Shown: positions 5,885 to 13,691 of the stretch, piece after piece
Layout of the letters: each line of letters starts with the position of its first letter
Numbering within the stretch: the first letter of the stretch is position 1
Assembly: GCA_947174975.1 (NCBI GenBank)
Contig: CAMWLA010000008.1
Coordinates: 1-19,131 of the forward strand
From: an uncultured Clostridia bacterium
GTDB lineage: Bacteria > Bacillota > Clostridia > Christensenellales > Borkfalkiaceae
DNA length: 19,131 nucleotides
Direction: 5' to 3'
Notes under the pieces: generated by a model
What the model was told of the DNA's origin: nothing
Database searches by the model: none
The model's input: only the letters and a program-made list of their open reading frames with translations
Program-made: the position numbers and the translations under genes

Positions 5885-6614
5885 AATCGTAATCCTTAAA
5901 AACGTTGAAAATTACTTTGATTTTACTGCCCGTTTGTTCTTTATATTCCGCAACGGTTTTTATCGCAATTTGCGCCGCCCTATCGTTCGGAAAATGAAAT
6001 TCACCCGTGGATATGCAGCAGAAAGCCAGACTTTCAAGTCCGTTTTTGTCCGCAAGCTCAAGGCATGCGCGGTAACAGCTTGCAAGCTGTTTCTCGTGTG
6101 TTTCGTTAAGTTCGCCGTACACAATAGGCCCGACCGTGTGCAGAATATATTTACACGGCAAGTTATAAGCCGAAGTGATTTTCGCTTGCCCCGTCGGCTC
6201 TTCATTGCCTTGCGCTTTCATTATTTCCGAGCACTCTTTCCGTAATTGAACTCCCGCAAAGGTATGAATGGCGTTGTCTATGCAACCGTGATTGGGGCAG
6301 AAGCAACCGAGCAGACGAGAGTTGGCGGCGTTTACTATTCCGTCGCATTTAAGCGTTGTAATATCGCCTTGCCAAAGGTATAGGGCGGGGGCAACGGGCG
6401 AAAGGTCGGCAATATCGGTTATGCCCTTAAGCCGAAGTTCCTCTTGCAAATATTCGTCTTGAATTTGTAAAAATTCTTTGCTTGCCTCTTTCGGCATTCG
6501 TACGTTTACGAGCGCACGGAACAGCGTTCGCTTTTCGTTATCGTTGAGGGCGGGTACTTCTTTACCCCGCTCCCCGCATAATATTTCAATAAGATAATCT
6601 AATTTATCAGTCAT
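5850..6614 (-). CDS. Zinc-type macrodomain ADP-ribosyl hydrolase (SirTM partner)
   Basis: An N-terminal helical region (residues 1-75) precedes a macrodomain (about 76-254) with VNAAN (94-98) and ISTGEFHFP (201-209) for ADP-ribose binding. The insert GCFCPNHGCIDNAIH (103-117) supplies C104, H109 and C111, the metal ligands of the zinc-dependent macrodomain class; C106 is an extra cysteine. Enzymes of this class remove the ADP-ribose put on by the partner sirtuin, so writer and eraser are made together. The gene starts 6 nt after the cupin stop with no clear ribosome site, suggesting translational coupling, and its end overlaps the SirTM gene by 35 bp. Confidence 0.92.
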   Translation of the reverse strand: MTDKLDYLIEILCGERGKEVPALNDNEKRTLFRALVNVRMPKEASKEFLQIQDEYLQEELRLKGITDIADLSPVAPALYLWQGDITTLKCDGIVNAANSRLLGCFCPNHGCIDNAIHTFAGVQLRKECSEIMKAQGNEEPTGQAKITSAYNLPCKYILHTVGPIVYGELNETHEKQLASCYRACLELADKNGLESLAFCCISTGEFHFPNDRAAQIAIKTVAEYKEQTGSKIKVIFNVFKDYDYEIYAGLLANK

Positions 6615-6620
6615 AGTTTT

Positions 6621-6971
6621 TTAAACTACCGCGTCGGTCATCGTATAACCTTCGAGTGAATTTTCCTTTACTTGTATACAAATATATTTAATTGCCGTAT
6701 CCGCGGAAGCGAAGAACTGTCTCTTTGCCGCGGGTGAAATACGAACCCAGTCGCCAGCCGTCAAATCAACTTTTTTACCGTCGATGACTGCATAGCCCTT
6801 GCCGTCTAAAATTGCATAAATTTCCTCATTGCACTTGTGCGAATGTACGAAAGGAACGCTCGCGCCCGCGGGCAATACGTTAATGCTTACTTCCGCTCCC
6901 GTTAGGTTGAGTACGTCGTGAAGCTCAATGCGCGCCTCGTTTGCTACGCTTATTTTGTCAAATTTGTTCAT
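6621..6971 (-). CDS. Small cupin protein, first gene of the sirtuin operon
   Basis: This is a 116-residue single-domain cupin. Motif 1 is intact (H43, H45, E49/E50, then G57 in HSHKCNEEIYAILDGKG). Motif 2 (LTAGDWVRISPAAKRQFFAS) lacks the usual histidine, which is replaced in the KRQ segment, so metal binding may be incomplete or altered. GGAGG lies 7 nt before the ATG. It is the first gene of the operon and is expressed from the promoter at 7032-7004, directly before the macrodomain gene. In described SirTM operons this position is often taken by GcvH-L/LplA genes, so the cupin is an unusual companion. Substrate unknown; a small-molecule or redox role is only inference. Confidence 0.88.
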   Translation of the reverse strand: MNKFDKISVANEARIELHDVLNLTGAEVSINVLPAGASVPFVHSHKCNEEIYAILDGKGYAVIDGKKVDLTAGDWVRISPAAKRQFFASADTAIKYICIQVKENSLEGYTMTDAVV

Positions 6972-7003
6972 AATGAAACCTCCGTTTTTTGATTTGTACG
7001 CTT

Positions 7004-7032
7004 AGTATAGCAAAGGTAAAAACATAATGCAA
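7004..7032 (-). promoter_or_regulatory. Promoter of the cupin-macrodomain-SirTM operon
   Basis: On the minus strand, TTGCAT (7032-7027), a 17-bp spacer and TATACT (7009-7004) stand about 33 nt before the cupin ATG. Confidence 0.75.
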
Positions 7033-7036
7033 GAAC

Positions 7037-7071
7037 GTTACTTTTCTATTACCTGATAATAAATTAGTAAC
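7037..7071. promoter_or_regulatory. Imperfect 35-bp palindrome between divergent promoters, likely HxlR operator
   Basis: GTTACT at 7037-7042 and AGTAAC at 7066-7071 are the ends of an imperfect dyad (about 13 of 17 paired positions agree) lying between the cupin promoter and the hxlR-family promoter. Its location and TTACT-type ends suit binding of the adjacent HxlR regulator, which could control both directions. Binding is inferred. Confidence 0.5.
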
Positions 7072-7091
7072 TTAGTTTCTTTTTTGAACTA

Positions 7092-7120
7092 TTGACTTTT
7101 TCTCCGGCTTTTGTTATACT
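7092..7120 (+). promoter_or_regulatory. Promoter of the HxlR regulator gene
   Basis: TTGACT (7092-7097), a 17-bp spacer and TATACT (7115-7120) lie just ahead of the ribosome site GGAGGG (7129-7134). The predicted 5' untranslated region is only about 14 nt. Confidence 0.8.
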
Positions 7121-7140
7121 TGAAAAAAGGAGGGTTTAAT

Positions 7141-7467
7141 ATGCTGACAAGAGAAGAATTACCCGAATGCCCCGTCGCCACCACCGTACAACTTATAGGC
7201 AATAAATGGAAGCTGCTTATTATTCGCAATCTGGTTTACAACGGAACTCAGAGGTTCGGCGATTTTTTAAAGTCTATCCCCGCAATCAGCAAGAAGGTTT
7301 TAACCGACGACTTGCGCGCCTTGGAAGAGGACGGACTTGTGATAAGAGAAGTCTTTGCGGAAGTTCCGCCACGCGTGGAGTATTCCCTATCCCCGCTCGG
7401 TAAATCCTTAAAACCCATACTCGACGCTATGTCCGACTGGGGAACGGACTATAAGAATAATTTATAA
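7141..7467 (+). CDS. HxlR-family winged-helix regulator with sensor-type cysteine
   Basis: The 108-residue product has the complete HxlR signature: CPVATTVQLIGNKWKLLIIRNL near the N-terminus (C10), the recognition helix region FGDFLKSIPAISKKVLTDDLRALEEDGLV, the wing VPPRVEYSLSPLGKSL, and a dimerisation helix at the end. The ATG at 7141, 6 nt after GGAGGG, is preferred to an upstream in-frame codon that overlaps the promoter. In YodB and HypR an N-terminal cysteine at this place senses quinones or oxidants; the same role is inferred here. The gene is divergent from the cupin-macrodomain-SirTM operon with a dyad between them, so it probably regulates that operon and itself. Confidence 0.9.
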   Translation: MLTREELPECPVATTVQLIGNKWKLLIIRNLVYNGTQRFGDFLKSIPAISKKVLTDDLRALEEDGLVIREVFAEVPPRVEYSLSPLGKSLKPILDAMSDWGTDYKNNL

Positions 7468-7475
7468 TTAAATAT

Positions 7476-7508
7476 AAGCCCGAGCGGTTTCAACGCTCGG
7501 GCTTTTCG
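7476..7508 (+). terminator. Terminator of the HxlR regulator gene
   Basis: AGCCCGAGCG (7477-7486) pairs with CGCTCGGGCT (7494-7503) over 10 bp, followed by TTT, CG and TTT. Confidence 0.8.
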
Positions 7509-7573
7509 TTTGATTTGTGAAACGGCAAGTGTCTTGATTTGTATTTAAGATACATCGCCAAGCCTAAGGCTTG

Positions 7574-8254
7574 TTAAATTATTTCGTCGTCTATTCTGTC
7601 GATCGAGAGAATAAACGGATATTCTTGCAAGGTATTTAAAATAAACTTGTCGTCGGGGACGTTGTCCGTGCGGATAACCACCGAGAAAATTATGTCGTTG
7701 CCTTGCTTCCTCGCGTCAAGCTGAACGTATTTGTCAACCTCGAAAATGCTTCTGACCGTTGCGCTTTCGTCGTTGTTGTTGACAAATATGACTTTAAGCT
7801 GAACGAATTGTTTGTTTTTGAAGAACTTGCAGTTTATGTGCATTATGCACTGTACGCCGATAATTATTACCGTAGAGGTCGCCGCAACTATGTACATTCC
7901 CGCGCCCGCCGCCATGCCGACGCCCGCCGTTATCCATACGCCCGCGGCAGTGGTAAGTCCGTGAACCGCTTGCTTTCTGTACATTATCATTCCCGCGCCG
8001 ATAAAGCCGATACCGGAAACGACTTGTGCCGCAAGCCTTGCGCCGTCGAATCTGCCCGTCGTATCCTCGAAGCCGTACTTTGAAATAATCATAAACAGAC
8101 ACGCGCCCGCCGCTACTATTGCATGGGTTCGCATTCCCGCCTCTTTGAAACGCATTTTGCGCTCGAGCCCGATTGCAAAACCCAAAAGCACGGCAATGAC
8201 CATTCTTATTACGTATTCTAATTCTACTAAATTTGTGGGCAATAAATTATACAT
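7574..8254 (-). CDS. MgtC/SapB family membrane protein
   Basis: The 226-residue product has the MgtC/SapB fold order: four hydrophobic helices in the first 135 residues with the family motifs RMVIAVLLGFAIGLERK, EAGMRTHAIVAAGACLF, ARLAAQVVSGIGFIGAGMI and LTTAAGVWITAGVGMAAG. A cytoplasmic ACT-like C-terminal domain (about 150-226) ends in IDRIDDEII. MgtC proteins act in magnesium stress and modulate the F-type ATPase or potassium/magnesium balance; general family members are poorly defined, so only the family is claimed. It is a single-gene unit: its own promoter (8313-8285) bears a perfect palindrome on the -10 box. No convincing terminator is seen after the stop. Confidence 0.9.
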   Translation of the reverse strand: MYNLLPTNLVELEYVIRMVIAVLLGFAIGLERKMRFKEAGMRTHAIVAAGACLFMIISKYGFEDTTGRFDGARLAAQVVSGIGFIGAGMIMYRKQAVHGLTTAAGVWITAGVGMAAGAGMYIVAATSTVIIIGVQCIMHINCKFFKNKQFVQLKVIFVNNNDESATVRSIFEVDKYVQLDARKQGNDIIFSVVIRTDNVPDDKFILNTLQEYPFILSIDRIDDEII

Positions 8255-8278
8255 ATTTCACCGTTCGTAAAAAGATAT

Positions 8279-8295
8279 GGTGATATTATATCACC
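8279..8295. promoter_or_regulatory. 17-bp perfect palindrome over the mgtC-type promoter -10 box
   Basis: GGTGATATAATATCACC on the minus strand is a perfect odd palindrome centred on the TATAAT of the MgtC-family promoter. Its location suits a repressor operator. The hairpin alternative would lie at or upstream of the transcription start, so a DNA role is more likely. Confidence 0.5.
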
Positions 8296-8313
8296 TATTT
8301 ATTGAAATTTCAA
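8285..8313 (-). promoter_or_regulatory. Promoter of the MgtC/SapB family gene
   Basis: On the minus strand, TTGAAA (8313-8308), a 17-bp spacer and a perfect TATAAT (8290-8285) precede the ATG at 8254. Confidence 0.8.
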
Positions 8314-8330
8314 GGGGTAGGCCGAAAATT

Positions 8331-10427
8331 TTACTCTGTAAGCTTTTGCAATATTTCCCTATACGCTTCCAGATTTTCGATTTCTTCCTTCGTGGAAACA
8401 AGCACGCCCTTATCCACGACCGAAGTGTACACGTCTTTGCCCTCTTCGTCGCTTGACGCCACTGCGCCGAACGCACTGAAAGAATTTGCGGCGTAATAAT
8501 TATCTTCGAAGATAGTAATAGTATATTCGGTAGTTACTATTTCCATGTTGATAAGTTCAGACTTTGTGATGGTATATGAATTAATTTCGTAATTTTTTGC
8601 CCCGCACACTCCGACGATATTGCCGAAATAATTTATTCTTGCGTCACACTCGCCTATAAAGTAACAATTCGTAATGCTTCCGCAGTAATACGTGTCGATT
8701 GACTCGGCGTAGCCTTGCTGCAAAAGCCCCACAATACCTCCGACGTAAGCGGGCACTTCCGCCTTGGGGGACGCGTTTATTTTACTTTCGCTGATACAAT
8801 ACTCAACCGATCCCGCAATACCGTAGTTATATATCGCGCTGAATCCGAGTATCCCGCCGGCATAAATTTTATTTGCCGTAACGGAAATACCACCGCTTGA
8901 ATAGCAGTTTGAAATAGCCGTATACGATTGTGAAGAAATCCCGCCGACAAACGCATTCCCGTTGCCTACAGCGTAAATGTTACCGCTGTTTTTACAGCTT
9001 ACTATCGCGCTGCTGTTGATATACGCGATGCCCGCCGCGGAAACGGTCGGGATCTTGGTGGTATGTCCGCTGTACGAAACAACGGAAATATTGCCCCGAT
9101 TTTCGCAACCGCGCAATGCGTTGCCGTTTTCAATGACTATTCCGCAAGCAACGGGGTCCCACTCCGTACTGAAAGACGTATGCGATAAATTCGCTTCGCT
9201 TACACAGTCCGAAAGCATATATACGTTGCTTACGCATATTCCCGCGACGTCGAAAGTGTCGGCGCTGATTTCGCCCGTGACGGTACAGTCCGAAAGTATA
9301 CCGTTGTTGACGCCAGCAACTCCTCCGAAAGCGGAGTTCGCACTCGCCTCACCTTTGAGAGAAAAGTCCGAATAGTTGACCGTGCAGTTTGTTATGTTTC
9401 CAATAACCACTTTGCCTTCGCTGTTATACCTGGCGCTGTTGCTTACCACAAGCCCGCCGCACGTTGCGTCGTTAGCGCCCGCAAGCGCGGTCAGCGTTCC
9501 GCTGACATTTACGGTAACGCCGTCTATAGTGCCGTAGTTGGTAAGTGCCAAAAACGCGGTGTTTTTCTCGGACGAAATTTCCGCATTGACGTTTATCTTA
9601 AGATTTGACACAGTAGCGCTTTCCGAAACTACGGTAAAAATCGGGTCGCCGGAGGTTCGTATCGTAAGGTCGGACATGCTTCCGTTAAATTCGCCGAGGG
9701 TTGCGCCCTTGTTTAAAATCAGCTTGTTACCGTTGCCGACGATTTTGCAGTTGACCTTTTCCACGGTATAGTTTTCGGGCACGATTATGTCCTTTTTAAG
9801 TATATATTGTTTTTTGGAATTAAAGTCTATTTCGCTGAGCTTTTTGACTTCGCCGTCTACGGGCTTGGGCATGAGCTTAACGGTAGTTACCGGCACGCCG
9901 ACAGCAACGGTCACCGCCAGAAACGAACAAAGCACAGCAGTCGCAATGTGCTTTTTTTCGCGGTAGCTTAAAGGGCGCCTATCGATAATTATGTTGTCGT
10001 CCTCGAATTTAACGTTAAGCGAATACTTTATAGAATATATCTGTTTAAGCCTTTCTTTTACCGCCGCAGACGGTTTCGTGAGGGGATATACCCGCTTCAA
10101 CCGCCTTGTCTTATCCAAAATTAAAAGCATTTCAAGCGGGGATACGATTTCGTTCAAATACAGCCTTAAACATTTGCCCGCCTTCCCCGAAAACTTTTTG
10201 GAAATTTCAGCGGGCTCGCGAAGCGGCTGGAAAGCCGTTATTTTTATAAATTTTTCCTCGTATGCGGAAAGTATTTTTCTCGATTTATAGAGATACAGCA
10301 AAGACAACACGGGAAATCTGCCCAGACGGTACGCACCGCACCGGGCTTTTTCCATTAAAGCGTTAAACGCCTTTATATCGTCTTTTTTTACGGCTTCGAG
10401 CAAGCCGTTTTCAATTGACTGCGCCAT
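8331..10427 (-). CDS. Single-pass membrane protein with GLUG-type repeat ectodomain
   Basis: The 698-residue product has no signal peptide. Residues 1-158 form a basic, helical cytoplasmic domain (LLEAVKKDDIKAFNALMEKA at the start has an ankyrin-like look). Residues about 160-182 are one transmembrane helix, placing the rest outside. The ectodomain (about 195-640) is a run of beta-strand repeats of the GLUG type, such as GGIVGLLQQGYAESI, AGGILGFSA, SNCYSSGGISV and TNCYFIGECDA, expected to form a beta-helix. The C-terminal tail is acidic (STKEEIENLEAYREILQKL). It lies 25 bp after the coiled-coil gene and is the last gene of the four-gene cluster. The ribosome site is poor (AAGGG only 2 nt from the ATG). 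Function unknown; surface adhesion or anchoring is an inference from the repeat class. Confidence 0.85.
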   Translation of the reverse strand: MAQSIENGLLEAVKKDDIKAFNALMEKARCGAYRLGRFPVLSLLYLYKSRKILSAYEEKFIKITAFQPLREPAEISKKFSGKAGKCLRLYLNEIVSPLEMLLILDKTRRLKRVYPLTKPSAAVKERLKQIYSIKYSLNVKFEDDNIIIDRRPLSYREKKHIATAVLCSFLAVTVAVGVPVTTVKLMPKPVDGEVKKLSEIDFNSKKQYILKKDIIVPENYTVEKVNCKIVGNGNKLILNKGATLGEFNGSMSDLTIRTSGDPIFTVVSESATVSNLKINVNAEISSEKNTAFLALTNYGTIDGVTVNVSGTLTALAGANDATCGGLVVSNSARYNSEGKVVIGNITNCTVNYSDFSLKGEASANSAFGGVAGVNNGILSDCTVTGEISADTFDVAGICVSNVYMLSDCVSEANLSHTSFSTEWDPVACGIVIENGNALRGCENRGNISVVSYSGHTTKIPTVSAAGIAYINSSAIVSCKNSGNIYAVGNGNAFVGGISSQSYTAISNCYSSGGISVTANKIYAGGILGFSAIYNYGIAGSVEYCISESKINASPKAEVPAYVGGIVGLLQQGYAESIDTYYCGSITNCYFIGECDARINYFGNIVGVCGAKNYEINSYTITKSELINMEIVTTEYTITIFEDNYYAANSFSAFGAVASSDEEGKDVYTSVVDKGVLVSTKEEIENLEAYREILQKLTE

Positions 10428-10452
10428 ATCCCTTACTGAATATTACTTAAAA

Positions 10453-11172
10453 TTACTTTTTCTTGATTTTAACCTTTCTGTCCTCGGCCCATTTATCGAA
10501 CGCGTCGAAGAGGTATTCCTCGTTTACGGTGCTGCCCTCCAAAAGCTTTTTCAAAAGCGCGGAGGTTTTAGTAAACTCTTCTATAAGCGTTGCGATGTCC
10601 TTGCCTTGCTCGGCAACGGCCGCGCTCAGCTGTTCGTTTTCCTTGCGGATATCTTCGATTTTCTCCGCGTTCTGTTTAAGCACGGAAGCAATATCGTTAT
10701 TTATGAAATTGCTGATTTTCTCGACGTTGGTGTTGTAGCCGTCAAGCGATTTCTGCAATTCTTTCAGATTGTATGAAGACTTCTTTTCGGCAATCAGCGT
10801 ATCGATACGCGCGATCTGTTCGGTCGCGTTTTTTTCGATTTCGGAAAGCGCGTCGATTCTGTTCACGACGGAGGAAAAACGCGAGGACATATCCTTTACC
10901 GCTTGCGCGTACTTCTCTCCCGACTGCGAGTATTCCTCTATTCTTCTTTGAAGTTCCTGCCCGCTTTTCGCTTGCGCGTTTATGGTTGAGTGAACCCTTT
11001 CAAGCTGATTTGCGGCGTTACCCGAAAAGCTTTTCGTGAGGTTGTCCAAATCATTCCTTATTTCCTCATAGGTCTTGCTGACCGTATGCAAGCTCTCCTG
11101 CAACGGCGCAATCATATTGCGGTAGGCAATGAAGCTGTCAATCAGCTCTTTTATTCCATCATTATTACTCAT
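10453..11172 (-). CDS. Long coiled-coil protein of unknown function
   Basis: The 239-residue product is almost wholly alpha-helical and polar. Heptad-like stretches run through about residues 20-215 (ESLHTVSKTYEEIRNDLDNL, ERVHSTINAQAKSGQELQRR, QNAEKIEDIRKENEQLSAAV), and a short C-terminal piece is conserved-looking (VNEEYLFDAFDKWAEDRKVKIKKK). No transmembrane segment, signal peptide or catalytic motif is seen. The ATG at 11172 is chosen because GGGAGGA lies about 6 nt upstream; a longer version would start in the unusual intergenic stretch. Methyl-accepting or SMC-like scaffold roles are possible by shape alone. It sits between the helicase and the membrane repeat protein and may bridge them, which is inference. 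Confidence 0.8.
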   Translation of the reverse strand: MSNNDGIKELIDSFIAYRNMIAPLQESLHTVSKTYEEIRNDLDNLTKSFSGNAANQLERVHSTINAQAKSGQELQRRIEEYSQSGEKYAQAVKDMSSRFSSVVNRIDALSEIEKNATEQIARIDTLIAEKKSSYNLKELQKSLDGYNTNVEKISNFINNDIASVLKQNAEKIEDIRKENEQLSAAVAEQGKDIATLIEEFTKTSALLKKLLEGSTVNEEYLFDAFDKWAEDRKVKIKKK

Positions 11173-11330
11173 AAATGTCCTCCCATTGGAAAACAGACGC
11201 GCGGCAGACAAGGAAAGCGCGGATTGCCGACGGGGAGTTTACAATGAAGTAAATGACCCAAGGCAAACGCAAGCTTGTCGCACCGAAGGCGTTAGCCTTA
11301 CGCAGTATCCCGCGACGTATGTTTTTCAAT
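11173..11330. other. 158-bp intergenic stretch, GC-rich with short palindromes
   Basis: This gap inside an otherwise tight cluster holds the hairpins AAGGCGTTAGCCTT (11286-11299) and TTTAC-AATGAA-GTAAA (near 11239-11254), and a C/G-rich stretch. A weak minus-strand promoter (TTGCCT, 17 bp, TGTAAA) can be drawn for the coiled-coil gene. No gene or terminator is recognised. It may be a dispersed intergenic repeat. Confidence 0.4.
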
Positions 11331-13691
11331 CTATCTTTTCCTCTTCATATTAGCGTTAACGGCTTTGAAAGTTGCCGAAATTTCTTTGCAGTCTTTATCG
11401 AGTGTATCGAGTATTAAACTCTTAGCCACTTCGTTATCCCCGACCAAGGGATAGAACCGTACGATTTCGGGGTCGAGAACTCCGCCCCCTTTCAAGCACG
11501 CGTCCATTAACGGGAACAGCTTCTGGTCGCCAGAGCGGGTGAACATTTCGCGCGCCTCGGCGTCCATACCTCGCCGCCAGTACTCTATGCCCGCGTCCCT
11601 AAACTTTCCGTACCGTAAATATTTTTCGTGGACGGAAATATAGGCAAGCTTCTTCGCTCTTAGCTCGTCGGACGACAATCTGTCCGCGGTATTTCTTGCA
11701 TTTTCGTACTGTTCGAGGGAACAGAACTTTTCGATACGCTCGATAAATTCGTCGTCATCGATTTCTATTCTGCCGGCGATTTCTCTTAAAAACGCCAGCG
11801 CGCTGTCCTTGTTCCTGCGCTCGAAGCACTCGTTAAACAGCGGGTCGAAGAATTTGGGATAGTCCGATTCGGCTACGAAAAGGTACTGCCTTGCGCGGGA
11901 TATGCCAACGTAAAATAAATTGAAGTAGTATCTGAAAACGGAGTTTTCGTCGGCGGTCTTTCTGTTTAAGGTCATTTCGTGCAGATACCGCCACTTGTCG
12001 GCGTTGTCGGACAAAACGTCCGCAAGAATTACGGTGTTTCGCTCCAAACCCTTTGCCTCGGCAACGGTAAGAATTTCAGTCTTGCCCAAAGCCTTTTTCA
12101 GCTTTTCCTTTTTGCTTTGCGAAGATACGACGACGGTTACGTTTTCAAACCTCTTTTCGCCGAGGGAGTAGACAAAGCTTCTGTCCCTTACCATAACCGC
12201 AGCGCTCGAAAGCGGCGAGGGTACGCTTTCACCCTTTAAAACGAATGAGTGCGTGCCGAACCTCTGCATGTTCATTTCGCCAAGCTTTTCGGCGATTTTT
12301 TCTATTTTCTCGGTGCTGCGGTAATTGTGCCTAAGCTCGTTTACGCCCGTGATATCGCCGTACATTATGCGCTTTAAATATCCGAAGTTGAAGTACGAGG
12401 GATTAATCATTTGCAGCGCGTCGCCCACGCAGAACAGCTTTCTGCAAAGCACTTTCATAAGGCTAAGATTTACTTGCGTAAAGTCCTGTGCCTCGTCGAT
12501 AACTCCCACGGAATACTTCGGTGAAGTAACCTTCTTTAATATTTCACGGCTCATTAAATTGTTGTCAGTGTAACCGCGCTTTTTCAAAAACTCGGCATAG
12601 TCGAGGGCAACCGAATAGATAATATCGCATTCGCGCCGCGTAAAGCTATCCTCACGCGCTTCGGCGTACTCGTCTTTGCCCATCATATCCGCGGGTGAAT
12701 CCAACTCGTACTTGCCGAAAATCATGCCGTAAATTTCTTTGTAAATAATCTCGGGCGCAATGTTTTTTATCTTTTCCACTGCCCCCGAAAGGCGGTAATT
12801 CCTGCCCCCGCCGAGGTACTCGTTCAAAAATATACTTTCGCCCGCCGCGTGCGTTTCCGTGCCGTAAAAATCGGCGTAGATATCCTCGATTAAACGGTAA
12901 TCGACCTTCTCTTTCAAAAAGAGCGAAACGCGCTTTAAAGCGGAAATAATTTCCCCGTCGTCATCTACCGAAAAGAGAATGCCGAGCTTGTTTTCCACAG
13001 CCTTTTTGTGGTCGCCGTCGAGGAACATAACCGAGCCGTTCTCGTACGCGGAAATAAAGTCGTCGATATTCTTCGTAAACTGCTCTATTCGGGTGCGCGT
13101 TTCGGTTAACAGTCCCCTTGAAAAGGTAGTATACAGCACCGAACCGCGGTAGTTTCTGCAAGCACAGTAAACTATTTTTTCGATACAGACGTTTGTTTTA
13201 CCGCTTCCCGCAATACCTTGAACGAGCATGTTCGCGTCCTCGGTTTCGACTATTTTCCGCTGGGTATCGTTGAGGTACGGAAAGTTTACTATTCCGTCCG
13301 AACCCGAAACGATGTACAGTCTTGTTAAATCCGCATCGGTCACGGCGTCGTTCGTTTCGCGCACGGTAAGCGAAATTTTACCGTTCGCCGCCATATATTC
13401 CTGAAGCTTTCTGTCCGTTCCGCCCTCCGAGGCGTTCGCGCAGATAAACTTATAAAAAACCCAATCGTGTGACTTGCAACAAAAGTAAAGGGTATAAAGC
13501 CCGTCGTCGGTCTGCGCCGTGCAGCAGTTTTCGGATATGAAATTGGCGCCGAACAAGCCTTCCGCGACGCGGGATATGAACGCGTCAATCGCAATAATTC
13601 TGCGCGTCAGCGTTATAAAGCCCTCCGTCTTGTAGACTCTCCGGCTTGAAGATAAAGCTATCTTTTTTGTGTCTGCCGTAATTTTTATCAT
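11331..13691 (-). CDS. UvrD/Rep-like superfamily 1 helicase
   Basis: The 786-residue protein has an N-terminal domain of about 135 residues with no known motif, then the SF1A motif series: Q-like LNDTQ (141-145), Walker A AGSGKT (161-166), motif II DEAQD (399-403), motif III CVGDALQ (421-427), motif IV NYRS (456-459), motif V VAEAKGLE (543-550) and motif VI YVGISRARQ (594-602). The C-terminal 150 residues look like helical TPR-type repeats (YGKFRDAGIEYWRRGMDAEAREMF). It should be an ATP-dependent 3'-5' translocase on DNA or RNA in the cytoplasm. Its ATG overlaps the stop of the release-factor-like gene as ATGA, so the two are translationally coupled. It is not PcrA itself: the lengths and the N- and C-terminal domains differ. 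No nuclease motif is evident. Confidence 0.88.
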   Translation of the reverse strand: MIKITADTKKIALSSSRRVYKTEGFITLTRRIIAIDAFISRVAEGLFGANFISENCCTAQTDDGLYTLYFCCKSHDWVFYKFICANASEGGTDRKLQEYMAANGKISLTVRETNDAVTDADLTRLYIVSGSDGIVNFPYLNDTQRKIVETEDANMLVQGIAGSGKTNVCIEKIVYCACRNYRGSVLYTTFSRGLLTETRTRIEQFTKNIDDFISAYENGSVMFLDGDHKKAVENKLGILFSVDDDGEIISALKRVSLFLKEKVDYRLIEDIYADFYGTETHAAGESIFLNEYLGGGRNYRLSGAVEKIKNIAPEIIYKEIYGMIFGKYELDSPADMMGKDEYAEAREDSFTRRECDIIYSVALDYAEFLKKRGYTDNNLMSREILKKVTSPKYSVGVIDEAQDFTQVNLSLMKVLCRKLFCVGDALQMINPSYFNFGYLKRIMYGDITGVNELRHNYRSTEKIEKIAEKLGEMNMQRFGTHSFVLKGESVPSPLSSAAVMVRDRSFVYSLGEKRFENVTVVVSSQSKKEKLKKALGKTEILTVAEAKGLERNTVILADVLSDNADKWRYLHEMTLNRKTADENSVFRYYFNLFYVGISRARQYLFVAESDYPKFFDPLFNECFERRNKDSALAFLREIAGRIEIDDDEFIERIEKFCSLEQYENARNTADRLSSDELRAKKLAYISVHEKYLRYGKFRDAGIEYWRRGMDAEAREMFTRSGDQKLFPLMDACLKGGGVLDPEIVRFYPLVGDNEVAKSLILDTLDKDCKEISATFKAVNANMKRKR

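Noticed and set aside
5934..6245. Long plus-strand open frames antisense to the macrodomain, helicase and other genes
   Set aside because: They lack ribosome sites and protein motifs, and lie opposite genes with clear conserved domains.
7555..7573. CAAGCCTAAGGCTTG hairpin as terminator for the MgtC-family gene
   Set aside because: The loop is very small and no T tract follows on the minus strand.
11173..11211. Upstream extension of the coiled-coil protein by 13 codons
   Set aside because: The ATG at 11172 has an excellent ribosome site (GGGAGGA), and the extension runs into the GC-rich spacer.
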